Source: Streptomyces sp. NBC_00223 (GTDB lineage Bacteria > Actinomycetota > Actinomycetes > Streptomycetales > Streptomycetaceae). Taken from it: a stretch of 64,000 nucleotides of DNA. Shown piece after piece: positions 1 to 7,453 of this stretch. The stretch is from the NCBI RefSeq assembly GCF_036199905.1, contig NZ_CP108109.1, forward strand, positions 310,001-374,000, given 5' to 3'. The translations under genes and the position numbers were made by a program. The first letter of the stretch is position 1, and every line of letters starts with the position of its first letter. The notes beneath the pieces were generated by a model. The model was not told the origin of the DNA. It did not search any database and saw only the letters and a program-made list of their open reading frames with translations.

Positions 1-918
1 GTGCACGAACTGCCCGGCCTGCCGCTGGGCGACGCCGACCCGGACCGGCCGTCCGCCGAGGTGGTGGGCGCGTACTTCGCCCGGTACGAGCGGACCTTCG
101 ATCTGCGGGTGCGCCGGCCGGTGGACGTCACGGCGGTACGGGAGGACGCGGGCGGGCGGCTGCGGGTCGAGACCGACGCGGGCGTGTGGTCGGCACGGGC
201 GCTGATCAACGCGACCGGCACCTGGGACCGGCCCTTCCTGCCGTACTACCCGGGCCAGGAGACCTTCCAGGGGCGGCAGTTGCACACCGCGGGCTACCGG
301 GGCGCGGCCGAGTTCGCCGGGCGGCACGTCGTGGTGGTCGGCGGGGGTACGTCGGCGGTGCAGCTGCTGATGGAGCTGGCGGACGTGGCCCGTACGACCT
401 GGGTGACCCGCAGGCCGCCGGTCTTCCGCGAGACGCCCTTCGACGAGGAGTGGGGCCGCTCGGCGGTCGCCCTGGTCGAGGAGCGGGTGCGGCGCGGGCT
501 GCCGCCGCAGAGCGTGGTGAGCGTCACCGGGCTGGCGGCGACCGAGGCCGTGCTCGACGCCCGGGCGCGCGGGATCCTGCGCCGTGAGCCGATGTTCGAC
601 CGGATCACCCCGCGCGGCGTGGCCTGGAACGACGGCCGGGAGCTGGCCGCCGACGTCATCCTGTGGGCGACCGGCTTCCGCGCCGCTCTCGACCATCTGG
701 CCCCGCTGCGGCTGCGCGAGCCCGGTGGCGGCATCCGGATGGACGGCACGCGCGTGGCGAAGGACCCGCGGGTGCATCTGATCGGCTACGGCCCCTCGGC
801 GAGCACGATCGGCGCGAACCGGGCCGGGCGGACGGCCGTACGGGACATCCGCGCGCTGCTGGCGGCCGACGAGCCCGCCGCCGGGACCGTACGGACCCCC
901 GAGCCGGCGGCCGGCTGA
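1..918 (+). CDS. Flavin-containing monooxygenase / NAD(P)-binding oxidoreductase, 5'-truncated
   Basis: This is the C-terminal 305 residues of a CzcO/FMO-like two-dinucleotide-binding flavoprotein. The second Rossmann motif is visible (VVVVGGGTSAVQ, about residues 110-121), as is the FMO-like stretch ending in ILWATGFR (about residues 220-227) and a C-terminal IGYGPSASTIGANRAGR segment that normally closes over FAD. The N-terminal FAD-binding GxGxxG of the family is absent, so the reading frame almost certainly begins before the window and the GTG at base 1 is not the true start. It probably oxygenates or oxidises a small molecule with FAD and NADPH; the substrate cannot be told. The next operon begins 125 bp downstream in the same orientation. 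Confidence 0.8.
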   Translation: MHELPGLPLGDADPDRPSAEVVGAYFARYERTFDLRVRRPVDVTAVREDAGGRLRVETDAGVWSARALINATGTWDRPFLPYYPGQETFQGRQLHTAGYRGAAEFAGRHVVVVGGGTSAVQLLMELADVARTTWVTRRPPVFRETPFDEEWGRSAVALVEERVRRGLPPQSVVSVTGLAATEAVLDARARGILRREPMFDRITPRGVAWNDGRELAADVILWATGFRAALDHLAPLRLREPGGGIRMDGTRVAKDPRVHLIGYGPSASTIGANRAGRTAVRDIRALLAADEPAAGTVRTPEPAAG

Positions 919-940
919 TCGGCCGGAGCATCCGCCGCGC

Positions 941-957
941 CATACATCGGATGTCTG
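941..957. promoter_or_regulatory. Operator-like palindrome upstream of the lut operon
   Basis: ACATC-G-GATGT (944-954) is a perfect inverted repeat, extended outward by A/T and C/G pairs with one mismatch. It lies about 90 bp before lutA. GntR/FadR-family regulators of lactate and sugar-acid genes often bind short palindromes of this kind; that the binder is a LutR-like GntR protein is inference, and no such gene is in the window. Confidence 0.4.
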
Positions 958-1043
958 CTTCCCTGTCGGGCCCGAGTGCGGCAGTATGAGCGCATGCGTG
1001 ATCCCCATCTGCCGGGCCTGCCCGGCGTCCGTGCGGCGGCCCC

Positions 1044-1820
1044 ATGCGGGTAGCCCTCTTCGTGACCTGCGTGAACGACCTCCTCTACCCGGACACCGGC
1101 CGCGCGGTGGTCACCCTGCTCGAACGCCTGGGCGTCGAGGTCGACTTCCCGGCCGCCCAGACGTGCTGCGGCCAGCCGCAGTTCAACACCGGCTACCGGC
1201 ACGCCACCGAGCCGCTGGTCCGGCGGTACGCGACCGCGTTCGACGGCTACGACTGCGTGGTCACGCCCTCGGGTTCGTGCGCGGCGATGGTGCGGGACAA
1301 CTACCCGCGGATCGCCCGGCGCGCGGCGGACGAGGGGCGGGGCGAGGAGCTGACCGAGGCCCTGGCCGGGGCGCCGCGGACGTACGAGCTGACGGAGTTC
1401 CTGGTCGACGTGCTCGAAGTGACCGACGTGGGGGCGTACTTCCCGCACACGGTCACGTATCACCCCTCCTGCCACGGTCTGCGGATGCTGGGGCTGGGCG
1501 ACCGGCCGAGACGGCTGCTGGAGGCCGTCGGGGGGCTGGAGCTGCGGGAGTTGGCGGGCGCGGAGGAGTGCTGCGGCTTCGGCGGCACCTTCGCGGTCAA
1601 GAACCCGGACGTGTCGGCCGCGATGGGCCGGGACAAGGTGCGGCACGCCCTGGACAGCGGCGCGCGGGTGCTGTGCGGCGCCGACAACTCCTGTCTGATG
1701 CACCTCGACGGCATTCTGCGCCGCGAGGACGCCCCGCTGACCTCGGTGCACCTCGCGGAGATCCTCGCCTCCACCGAGGAGCGGCCCTACCGGCCGAAGG
1801 AAAGGGAAAAGGTCCGATGA
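1044..1820 (+). CDS. lutA: Lactate utilization protein A, (Fe-S)-binding subunit
   Basis: 258 residues with two cysteine-rich CCG domains: CCGQPQFNTGY near residue 40 and PSGSC near residue 74 in the first half, and HPSCHG near residue 141 and ECCGFGGTFAVK near residue 175 in the second. This is the layout of LutA/YkgE, the glycolate-oxidase-type iron-sulfur subunit of the LutABC L-lactate dehydrogenase complex that feeds electrons into the respiratory chain. The ATG at 1044 fits the usual LutA length; a longer frame starting at 986 belongs to lutB's frame and is not used. The stop overlaps the lutB start (ATGA at 1817-1820), indicating translational coupling. Identity is strong because all three lut genes are adjacent and in order. 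Confidence 0.92.
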   Translation: MRVALFVTCVNDLLYPDTGRAVVTLLERLGVEVDFPAAQTCCGQPQFNTGYRHATEPLVRRYATAFDGYDCVVTPSGSCAAMVRDNYPRIARRAADEGRGEELTEALAGAPRTYELTEFLVDVLEVTDVGAYFPHTVTYHPSCHGLRMLGLGDRPRRLLEAVGGLELRELAGAEECCGFGGTFAVKNPDVSAAMGRDKVRHALDSGARVLCGADNSCLMHLDGILRREDAPLTSVHLAEILASTEERPYRPKEREKVR

Positions 1821-3304
1821 GCGGTACGTATCTGGGTCTGCCGTCCTTCCCCCGGGCCGCCGCCGAGTCCACCCGGGACACGCAGCTGCGGGCGAACCTG
1901 ACCCACGCCACCCACACCATCCGCGACAAGCGGGCCGTCGCGATCGGCGAGCTGGCCGACTGGCCCCAACTGCGGGCCGCCGGAGCCCAGGTCAAGGACC
2001 GCACCCTGCGCCACCTCGACCACTACCTGCTCCAGCTGGAAGCCGCGGTCACCGAGGCGGGCGGCACCGTCCACTGGGCCGCCGACGCCGAGGAGGCCAA
2101 CCGCATCGTCGCCCGACTCGTCCACGCCACCGGCGAGTCGGAGGTGGTCAAGGTCAAGTCGATGGCCACCCAGGAGACCGGTCTCAACGAAGCCCTCGCC
2201 GCCGAAGGCATCGCCGCGTACGAGACCGATCTGGCCGAACTCATCGTCCAGCTCGGCGACGACCGGCCCTCGCACATCCTGGTCCCGGCCATCCACAAGA
2301 ACCGCACCGAGATCCGCGACATCTTCCGCACCCGGATGGCCGATTGGGGACGGCCCGCGCCCGAGGGCCTGTCGGACTCCCCCGCCGAACTCGCCGAGGC
2401 CGCCCGCCTCCACCTCCGCGAGAAGTTCCTGCGCGCCAAAGTCGGCGTCTCCGGCGCCAACTTCATGGTCGCCGAGACCGGCACGATGGTCGTCGTCGAG
2501 TCCGAGGGCAACGGCCGTATGTGCCTGACCCTGCCCGAGACGCTGATCTCGGTCGTCGGCATCGAGAAGATCGTCCCCACCTGGCGCGACCTGGAGATCT
2601 ACCTCCAGACGCTGCCGCGCTCCTCCACCGCCGAGCGCATGAACCCGTACACCTCGATGTGGACCGGCACCTCCGACGGCGACGGACCGAAGGTCTTCCA
2701 TCTCGTCCTGCTCGACAACGGGCGCACCGACACCCTCGCCGACACCGTCGGCCGCCAGGCGCTGCGCTGCATCCGCTGCTCCGCCTGCCTCAATGTGTGC
2801 CCGGTCTACGAACGCGCCGGCGGCCACGCCTACGGCTCCCCCTACCCCGGCCCCATCGGCGCCATCCTCACCCCTCAACTCCGGGGCACGGACAACGAGC
2901 TGAACGCCTCCCTGCCTTACGCCTCCTCGCTGTGCGGCGCCTGCTACACCGTCTGCCCGGTCGCCATCGACATCCCCGAGGTCCTGGTCCACCTCCGCGA
3001 ACGCGTCGTCCAGGGCGGCCCCGTCACCCTGCGCGGCACCCGTACCACCATCAAACCGGCCCGGGGACACGCCGCGGAACGCGCCGCCATGCGGGTGGGA
3101 AGCTGGACGCTCGACCACCCGGCCGCCTGGCACACGGCGCAGCGCCTCGCGCTGCGCACCCGCCGGCTGCATCCGGAACGGGCCCCCGGCCGTACCGCGA
3201 GGGCCTGGACGGACAGCCGTGAACTGCCCGCGCTGCCCGAGCAGTCGTTCCGCGACTGGTGGCGACAACGGCGGAAGACACGGGAGAACGGCGGGGACCA
3301 GTGA
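1817..3304 (+). CDS. lutB: Lactate utilization protein B, iron-sulfur cluster protein
   Basis: 495 residues. The N-terminal two thirds is a LUD domain (shared with LutC); the C-terminal third carries two 4Fe-4S cluster motifs, CIRCSACLNVCPVY and CGACYTVCPVAI, as in LutB/YkgF. The conserved GGHAYGSPYPGPIGAILTP stretch lies between them. It is the central electron-transfer subunit of the LutABC complex oxidising L-lactate to pyruvate. The start at 1817 overlaps the lutA stop; upstream in-frame sequence to 986 is a shadow of lutA. The stop (3302-3304) overlaps the lutC GTG start, so the three genes form one tightly coupled operon. Cytoplasmic or membrane-peripheral location is inferred from the family. 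Confidence 0.93.
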   Translation: MSGTYLGLPSFPRAAAESTRDTQLRANLTHATHTIRDKRAVAIGELADWPQLRAAGAQVKDRTLRHLDHYLLQLEAAVTEAGGTVHWAADAEEANRIVARLVHATGESEVVKVKSMATQETGLNEALAAEGIAAYETDLAELIVQLGDDRPSHILVPAIHKNRTEIRDIFRTRMADWGRPAPEGLSDSPAELAEAARLHLREKFLRAKVGVSGANFMVAETGTMVVVESEGNGRMCLTLPETLISVVGIEKIVPTWRDLEIYLQTLPRSSTAERMNPYTSMWTGTSDGDGPKVFHLVLLDNGRTDTLADTVGRQALRCIRCSACLNVCPVYERAGGHAYGSPYPGPIGAILTPQLRGTDNELNASLPYASSLCGACYTVCPVAIDIPEVLVHLRERVVQGGPVTLRGTRTTIKPARGHAAERAAMRVGSWTLDHPAAWHTAQRLALRTRRLHPERAPGRTARAWTDSRELPALPEQSFRDWWRQRRKTRENGGDQ

Positions 3305-3972
3305 CCGACACCAGCGGCAGCCGTGCCGAGATCCTGCGCCGTATCCGGCAGGCGCTGACCGACGTCCCCGCCGAGGAGACGCCCGGGGACGTACCCGTCG
3401 CCCGTGACTACCTCCGCGTCCACGCCCCCCGCAGCCCGCGCGAGCGCACCGACCTGCTCGCCGCACACCTCACCGACTACCGCGCCCACGTCCACCGCAC
3501 CGAGGAGGCCGGGCTGCCCGGCACCGTCGCCCGGCTGCTGGCCGAGCACGGAACGCGCCGCGCGGTCGTACCGGCGGGGCTGCCGGGGGCGTGGCTCGCG
3601 GAGGTGTCCGGCGTGGAAGTGGTCTCCGGCGGGGGCGGGTTGACGGCCGGGGAGCTGGACGCGGTGGACAGCGTGATCACCGGCTGCGCGCTCGCGGTCG
3701 CCGAGACCGGCACCATCGTCCTGGACGCCGGGCCCGATCAGGGGCAGCGCAGGATCACCCTGATCCCCGATCACCACATCTGCGTCGTCCGCGCACCGGA
3801 GCAGGTGGTCGACTCCGTCCCCCAGGCGCTCCCCCGGCTCGACCCCGCCCGGCCGCTCACCTGGATCTCCGGGCCGTCCGCGACCAGCGACATCGAGCTC
3901 GACCGCGTCGAGGGCGTCCACGGCCCCCGCACCCTCGACGTCGTCATCGTGACGGCGCAGTCCTCAGCGTGA
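3301..3972 (+). CDS. lutC: Lactate utilization protein C (LUD domain)
   Basis: 223 residues from the GTG at 3301, which overlaps the lutB stop as GTGA; a longer in-frame ATG at 3259 lies inside lutB and is less likely. The protein is a single LUD domain, with the family-typical AETGTIVLDAGPDQGQRRITLIPD stretch in the middle (given here only as AETGTIVLDAGP near residue 136) and VRAPEQVVDSVPQAL after it. LutC is required with LutA and LutB for growth on lactate in Bacillus. The last 9 bp overlap the end of the convergent DoxX-like gene. Confidence 0.92.
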   Translation: MTDTSGSRAEILRRIRQALTDVPAEETPGDVPVARDYLRVHAPRSPRERTDLLAAHLTDYRAHVHRTEEAGLPGTVARLLAEHGTRRAVVPAGLPGAWLAEVSGVEVVSGGGGLTAGELDAVDSVITGCALAVAETGTIVLDAGPDQGQRRITLIPDHHICVVRAPEQVVDSVPQALPRLDPARPLTWISGPSATSDIELDRVEGVHGPRTLDVVIVTAQSSA

Positions 3973-4338
3973 CGCCGCCGCCGAGCGGCCGACCCGCAGC
4001 GCCCACAGCACCAGCGGGACCTGGGCGGGCAGCCGGGCGTAGGCGGCGGCCTTGAGCGGGGCGGGCCGGTGGCGCCAGTCATGGGCCATCTTCACGTTGG
4101 CGGGGAAGACGGCGACGAACAGCCCGGCGGTGAGCAGCGCCCCGGCCCTGCGGGTGGCGGGAAGCGCGACGGCGGCGGCCAGGACGAGTTCGGCGGCGCC
4201 GCTGACCCGGGTCCAGGTGCGGGGATCGCCCGGCAGCGCGGCCGGCACGATCGCGTCGTACGGCCCGGGCCGCAGGAAGTGGGTGACGCCCGCGGTGGCG
4301 AGGAGCCCCGCGAGCAGTGGGGCGGAACGTACGGGCAC
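3964..4338 (-). CDS. DoxX family membrane protein
   Basis: 124 residues starting from a GTG preceded by AGGAGG at 5-nt spacing. It has four hydrophobic segments (about residues 6-20, 42-60, 66-82 and 104-118) and a central PANVKMAHDWRH motif, as in small DoxX/DoxD-like quinone-associated membrane proteins. The exact role in this subfamily is not established; redox or thiol stress functions have been described for relatives. It is a lone gene, convergent with lutC and overlapping its 3' end by 9 bp, and it lies tail-side of the ABC exporter gene with a 90-bp gap. Confidence 0.75.
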   Translation of the reverse strand: MPVRSAPLLAGLLATAGVTHFLRPGPYDAIVPAALPGDPRTWTRVSGAAELVLAAAVALPATRRAGALLTAGLFVAVFPANVKMAHDWRHRPAPLKAAAYARLPAQVPLVLWALRVGRSAAASR

Positions 4339-4428
4339 CGTGACCTCCTGGGCGGGGCGGGCGTCTCCCGCCGGGCCTTCATCACCTTACCGGCGGGTAG
4401 GGTCCGGGCGGCAGGGCCCCGCCGTGTC

Positions 4429-6243
4429 CTACGGCGCCGTGGTCGCCAGCCGGCTGTCGCGCCGCACCAGGGCGGCGTAGCGGCCGTCGAGGGCGAGGAG
4501 TTCGTCGTGCGTGCCGCGTTCGGTGATCCGGCCGGCGTCGAGGACCACGATCTGGTCGGCGTCGCGCACGGTGGACAGCCGGTGGGCGATGGTGACGGTG
4601 GTGCGCCCGGCGGACAGCTCGTCGATGGCCTTCTGCACGGCGCCCTCGGTCCGCGTGTCGAGCGCGCTGGTGGCCTCGTCGAGGATGAGCACGGGAGGGT
4701 CGCGCAGGATCGTCCGGGCGATGGCCAGGCGCTGCTTCTCGCCGCCGGAGAAGCGGTAGCCGCGCTCGCCGACGAGCGTGTCGTAGCCGTCGGGGAGCCC
4801 CGCGATGTGGTCGTGGATCTGCGCGGCCCGGGCGGCGGCCCGCAGTTCGTCGTCGGTCGCGTCGGGCTTGGCGAACCGCAGGTTCTCCGCGATCGAGGCG
4901 TGGAAGAGGTACGTCTCCTGGGCGACCACGCCGACCGCCGAGGACAGGGTCTCGAAGGTGAGGTCGCGTACGTCGACGCCGTCGAGCGTGACCCGGCCGC
5001 CGGTCACGTCGTAGAGCCGGGGCACCAGATAGCTCAGGGTGCTCTTGCCGGAGCCGGTCGCGCCGACGACGGCCAGGGTGCCGCCCGCGGGGACACTCAG
5101 GTCGATGCCGCTCAGGGTGGGCGCGCCGCTACCGGGTTCGTAGGCGAAGTCGACGTTCTCGAAGCCGATGTCGCCGCGGACCTTCTCGATCCTTACCGCG
5201 CCCGGGCGTTCGGTGATGTCGACGGGCAGGTCGAGGTATTCGAAGATGCGCTGGAAGAGCGCGAGCGAGGTCTGCACCTCCACGCCGGTGGCCAGCAGTT
5301 GGACCGTGGGGCGGAAGAGGCCCTGCTGAAGCGTGACGAAGGCGACCAGGGTGCCGATCGAGACGGCGGGGCCGCCGTGACCGGTGGTCAGGCCCGCCGC
5401 CCAGTACAGCAGCGCGGGCATCGCGGACATCACGATGCCGATGACGGCCATCCGCCAGCGGCCCTGCATGTTGGAGCGCACTTCGAGGTCGACCAGCCGC
5501 TCGGACTGGTCGGAGAAGTCACGGGTGAGGGAGCCGGCCCGGCCCATGGTGCGGCCGAGCAGGATGCCGCTGACCGACAGCGACTCGGTGACGATCGAGG
5601 ACATCACCGCCATCTGCTTCTGCCGGTCGGTGGCGATGCGCTTGCGCTCGCGGCCGACCCTGCGGGCGATCCAGACGAAGACCGGGAGCAGCAGCACGGA
5701 GACGACGGTCAGCCGCCAGTCCAGCGCGACCATGGCCACCAGGGAGGCGATCACGGCGGTGAGGTTGGAGACCAGGGAGGTCGCGGTGGAGGTGACGGTG
5801 GCCTGCATGCCGCCGATGTCGTTGGCGATCCTGGACTGCACCTCGCCGGTGCGGGTGCGGGTGAAGAAGGCGAGCGACATCCGCTGGAGCCGGTCGTAGA
5901 CCGAGGTGCGCAGGTCGTGCATGACGCGCTGGCCGACGGTGGTGGAGATCAGGGTCTGCAGGACGCCGAAGACGCCGGTGGCCACGGCGGTGGCGATCAT
6001 GCCGAGGGCGAGCAGGCTGAGCAGTCCGGTGCGGCCCTGCGGGATGGCGGTGTCGAGGATCGCCCGCAGCAGGAAGGGCGAGGCGACCGAGACGAGGGAG
6101 GACAGGCCGACGAGCAGTCCGACGACGGCGAGCCGCCCCCGGTAGGGGCGGAAGAGGCGGACGATACGGCGTACGTCGTGGGACGCGCCGGGTTTCTTGC
6201 CCGGTGGTGTCCACCGGGAGGAGAGGTCGTTTTCGGGGCGCAA
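4429..6243 (-). CDS. ABC exporter, fused permease and ATPase
   Basis: A half-transporter of about 604 residues: six-helix exporter domain in the first 320 residues, then a nucleotide-binding domain with Walker A GATGSGKST, Q-loop VVAQETYLFH, signature FSGGEKQRLAIAR, Walker B VLILDEATSALD and H-loop TIAHRLST, all intact, so it should work as a homodimer. I chose the TTG at 6243 because GAGGAG lies 4-5 nt upstream; the frame is open to another TTG at 6279, but that lies almost on the predicted -10 box. It is divergent from a MarR-family regulator, with one operator-like palindrome between them, suggesting MarR control of drug or metabolite efflux. The substrate is unknown. Confidence 0.88.
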   Translation of the reverse strand: MRPENDLSSRWTPPGKKPGASHDVRRIVRLFRPYRGRLAVVGLLVGLSSLVSVASPFLLRAILDTAIPQGRTGLLSLLALGMIATAVATGVFGVLQTLISTTVGQRVMHDLRTSVYDRLQRMSLAFFTRTRTGEVQSRIANDIGGMQATVTSTATSLVSNLTAVIASLVAMVALDWRLTVVSVLLLPVFVWIARRVGRERKRIATDRQKQMAVMSSIVTESLSVSGILLGRTMGRAGSLTRDFSDQSERLVDLEVRSNMQGRWRMAVIGIVMSAMPALLYWAAGLTTGHGGPAVSIGTLVAFVTLQQGLFRPTVQLLATGVEVQTSLALFQRIFEYLDLPVDITERPGAVRIEKVRGDIGFENVDFAYEPGSGAPTLSGIDLSVPAGGTLAVVGATGSGKSTLSYLVPRLYDVTGGRVTLDGVDVRDLTFETLSSAVGVVAQETYLFHASIAENLRFAKPDATDDELRAAARAAQIHDHIAGLPDGYDTLVGERGYRFSGGEKQRLAIARTILRDPPVLILDEATSALDTRTEGAVQKAIDELSAGRTTVTIAHRLSTVRDADQIVVLDAGRITERGTHDELLALDGRYAALVRRDSRLATTAP

Positions 6244-6283
6244 AGGGCTCCTCGCGGGGGCTCGGGACAGCGCTGACAAAGGG

Positions 6284-6314
6284 AGTATAGGTCATTGTTA
6301 CCTATGCTCACAAT
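6284..6314 (-). promoter_or_regulatory. Exporter promoter with overlapping MarR-type palindrome
   Basis: Reading the minus strand, a -35 box TTGTGA (6308-6313) and a -10 box TATACT (6284-6289) are separated by 18 bp. An inverted repeat ATTGT (6294-6298) / ACAAT (6310-6314) with an 11-bp spacer sits across the -35 and the spacer, in the gap to the divergent marR gene. This is the classic place for a MarR-family repressor to block both its own gene and the exporter. The boxes are seen directly; the binding is inferred. Confidence 0.6.
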
Positions 6315-6341
6315 TGAATGTGCCCTGATACCCTCGGGGGC

Positions 6342-6854
6342 ATGGAAACGCGCACGGCGGCGGCCGCGGGGCCCGAGGAGGCCGCCGGACGGCCGGACGA
6401 GGTCACCGGGCGGCTCGCCGATCAGCTGATCGGACTGAGCCGGCGGCTGCACCGCACCCAGCGCCGGCTGCTGGAGCCGCTGGGCATCACCCCGGCCCAG
6501 GCACGGCTGCTGCGCACCCTCGGCCACTGCGAGGAGCCGCCGCGGATGGCGGACCTCGCCCAGCGCCTCGACGTGGTGCCGAGGGCGGTGACCACGCTGG
6601 TGGACGCCCTGGAGGCGCTGGAACTCGTCCGGCGGGTGCCCGATCCGCACAGCCGCCGGGTGATCCGGGTCGAGTTGCGCGAGCGCGGCGGGCAGGCGCT
6701 CGCGGATCTGCGCCGGGCCCGCCGCGCCGCGGCCGCCGAACTGCTGGCCCCGCTGGACGACGGCCAGCGGGCGGCGCTCACCGGACTGCTCGACGTGCTG
6801 GACGAGGGCGAGCGGCCGGGCCGTGACGGCCACCGGTGCCCGCCGCCGTCCTGA
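6342..6854 (+). CDS. MarR family transcriptional regulator
   Basis: 170 residues from the ATG at 6342; an in-frame ATG at 6318 would lie next to the operator palindrome and has no ribosome site. The winged-helix core is clear: LGITPAQARLLRTL, then MADLAQRLDVVPRAVTTLVD as the recognition helix region (about residues 67-86) and a wing with RVPDPHSRRVIRV. N-terminal 25 residues are Ala/Gly-rich and probably disordered. The gene is divergent from the ABC exporter at 6243, the usual arrangement for a repressor of an efflux pump that responds to a small ligand. The gene ends 38 bp before the convergent mscL gene. Confidence 0.85.
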   Translation: METRTAAAAGPEEAAGRPDEVTGRLADQLIGLSRRLHRTQRRLLEPLGITPAQARLLRTLGHCEEPPRMADLAQRLDVVPRAVTTLVDALEALELVRRVPDPHSRRVIRVELRERGGQALADLRRARRAAAAELLAPLDDGQRAALTGLLDVLDEGERPGRDGHRCPPPS

Positions 6855-6892
6855 CGTCCCGCGGTCCCGCGGTCCCCGATCCGGCGCCGGGC

Positions 6893-7333
6893 CTACTTCG
6901 AGGCGTCCACCGGGCCGGACTGCTCGATGATCTCCGGGCCGATCTGTGCGGTGCAGGCGGAGCAGCGCTTGGCGGCCGCCGGAACCGTGGTCAGGCACTC
7001 CGGGCACTCGCGCGTCGGCGCGCCCGCGACCTTGGGGAAGAACTTCTCCTGCATGTGGTTCATCGGCAGCACGACGAGGAAGTAGATCACCGCGGCGACG
7101 ATCACAAAGCTGATCACCGCGTCGATGAACAGCCCGTACGGGAAGGTCACCCCGGAGGCGTGGAAGGTCTTGGCGCTGTAGTCACCGGTCGCGCCGCTGG
7201 CCAGGCCGACGATCGGGGTCAGGAACGCCTTGACGAAGGCGGTGACCAGGGCCGTGAAGGCCGCGCCGATCACAATACCGACCGCCAGGTCAACGACGTT
7301 GCCGCGGAGCAGGAAGGTACGAAAACCCTTCAT
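6893..7333 (-). CDS. mscL: Large-conductance mechanosensitive channel MscL
   Basis: 146 residues from the ATG at 7333 (MKGFRTFLLRGNVVDLAVGI). The family hallmarks are present: N-terminal FLLRGNVVDLAVGIVIGAAF, first transmembrane helix to about residue 45, a periplasmic loop, second helix VISFVIVAAVIYFLVVLPMN, and a cytoplasmic tail. The tail is unusual compared with E. coli MscL: it carries a CPEC-x10-CSAC pair (TRECPECLTTVPAAAKRCSAC) that resembles a small zinc ribbon, seen in several actinobacterial MscL proteins. It opens under membrane tension to release solutes during osmotic downshock. An AGGGGA ribosome site precedes the start. Confidence 0.93.
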   Translation of the reverse strand: MKGFRTFLLRGNVVDLAVGIVIGAAFTALVTAFVKAFLTPIVGLASGATGDYSAKTFHASGVTFPYGLFIDAVISFVIVAAVIYFLVVLPMNHMQEKFFPKVAGAPTRECPECLTTVPAAAKRCSACTAQIGPEIIEQSGPVDASK

Positions 7334-7349
7334 GGTGCGAAGGTCCCCT

Positions 7350-7377
7350 CTGTGGTCAAGATTTTGGAAGACCACAG
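7350..7377. promoter_or_regulatory. Inverted repeat in the mscL leader
   Basis: CTGTGGTC (7350-7357) and GACCACAG (7370-7377) form a perfect 8-bp inverted repeat around a 12-nt centre, directly upstream of the mscL ribosome site. It could be an operator or a leader hairpin that affects mscL translation. I cannot decide between these from sequence. Confidence 0.35.
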
Positions 7378-7416
7378 TGTGCCGTGTCCTGCCACAGAGG
7401 GGCCAATCGGTGGACA

Positions 7417-7438
7417 CGAAGTGCTTTGTATCACTTCG
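7417..7438. terminator. Hairpin after the amylase gene
   Basis: CGAAGTG (7417-7423) and CACTTCG (7432-7438) form a 7-bp stem with an 8-nt loop, 16 bp beyond the amylase stop codon. No T-run follows, which is common for high-GC terminators. It also lies about 85-105 bp upstream of the mscL start, so a role in mscL regulation is possible. Confidence 0.45.
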
Positions 7439-7453
7439 ACCGAAATAGTGTGA

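Noticed and set aside
4069-6276. 735-codon open frame on the plus strand
   Set aside because: Antisense to the ABC exporter, which has complete Walker and signature motifs; repetitive Gly/Asp/His composition is a shadow.
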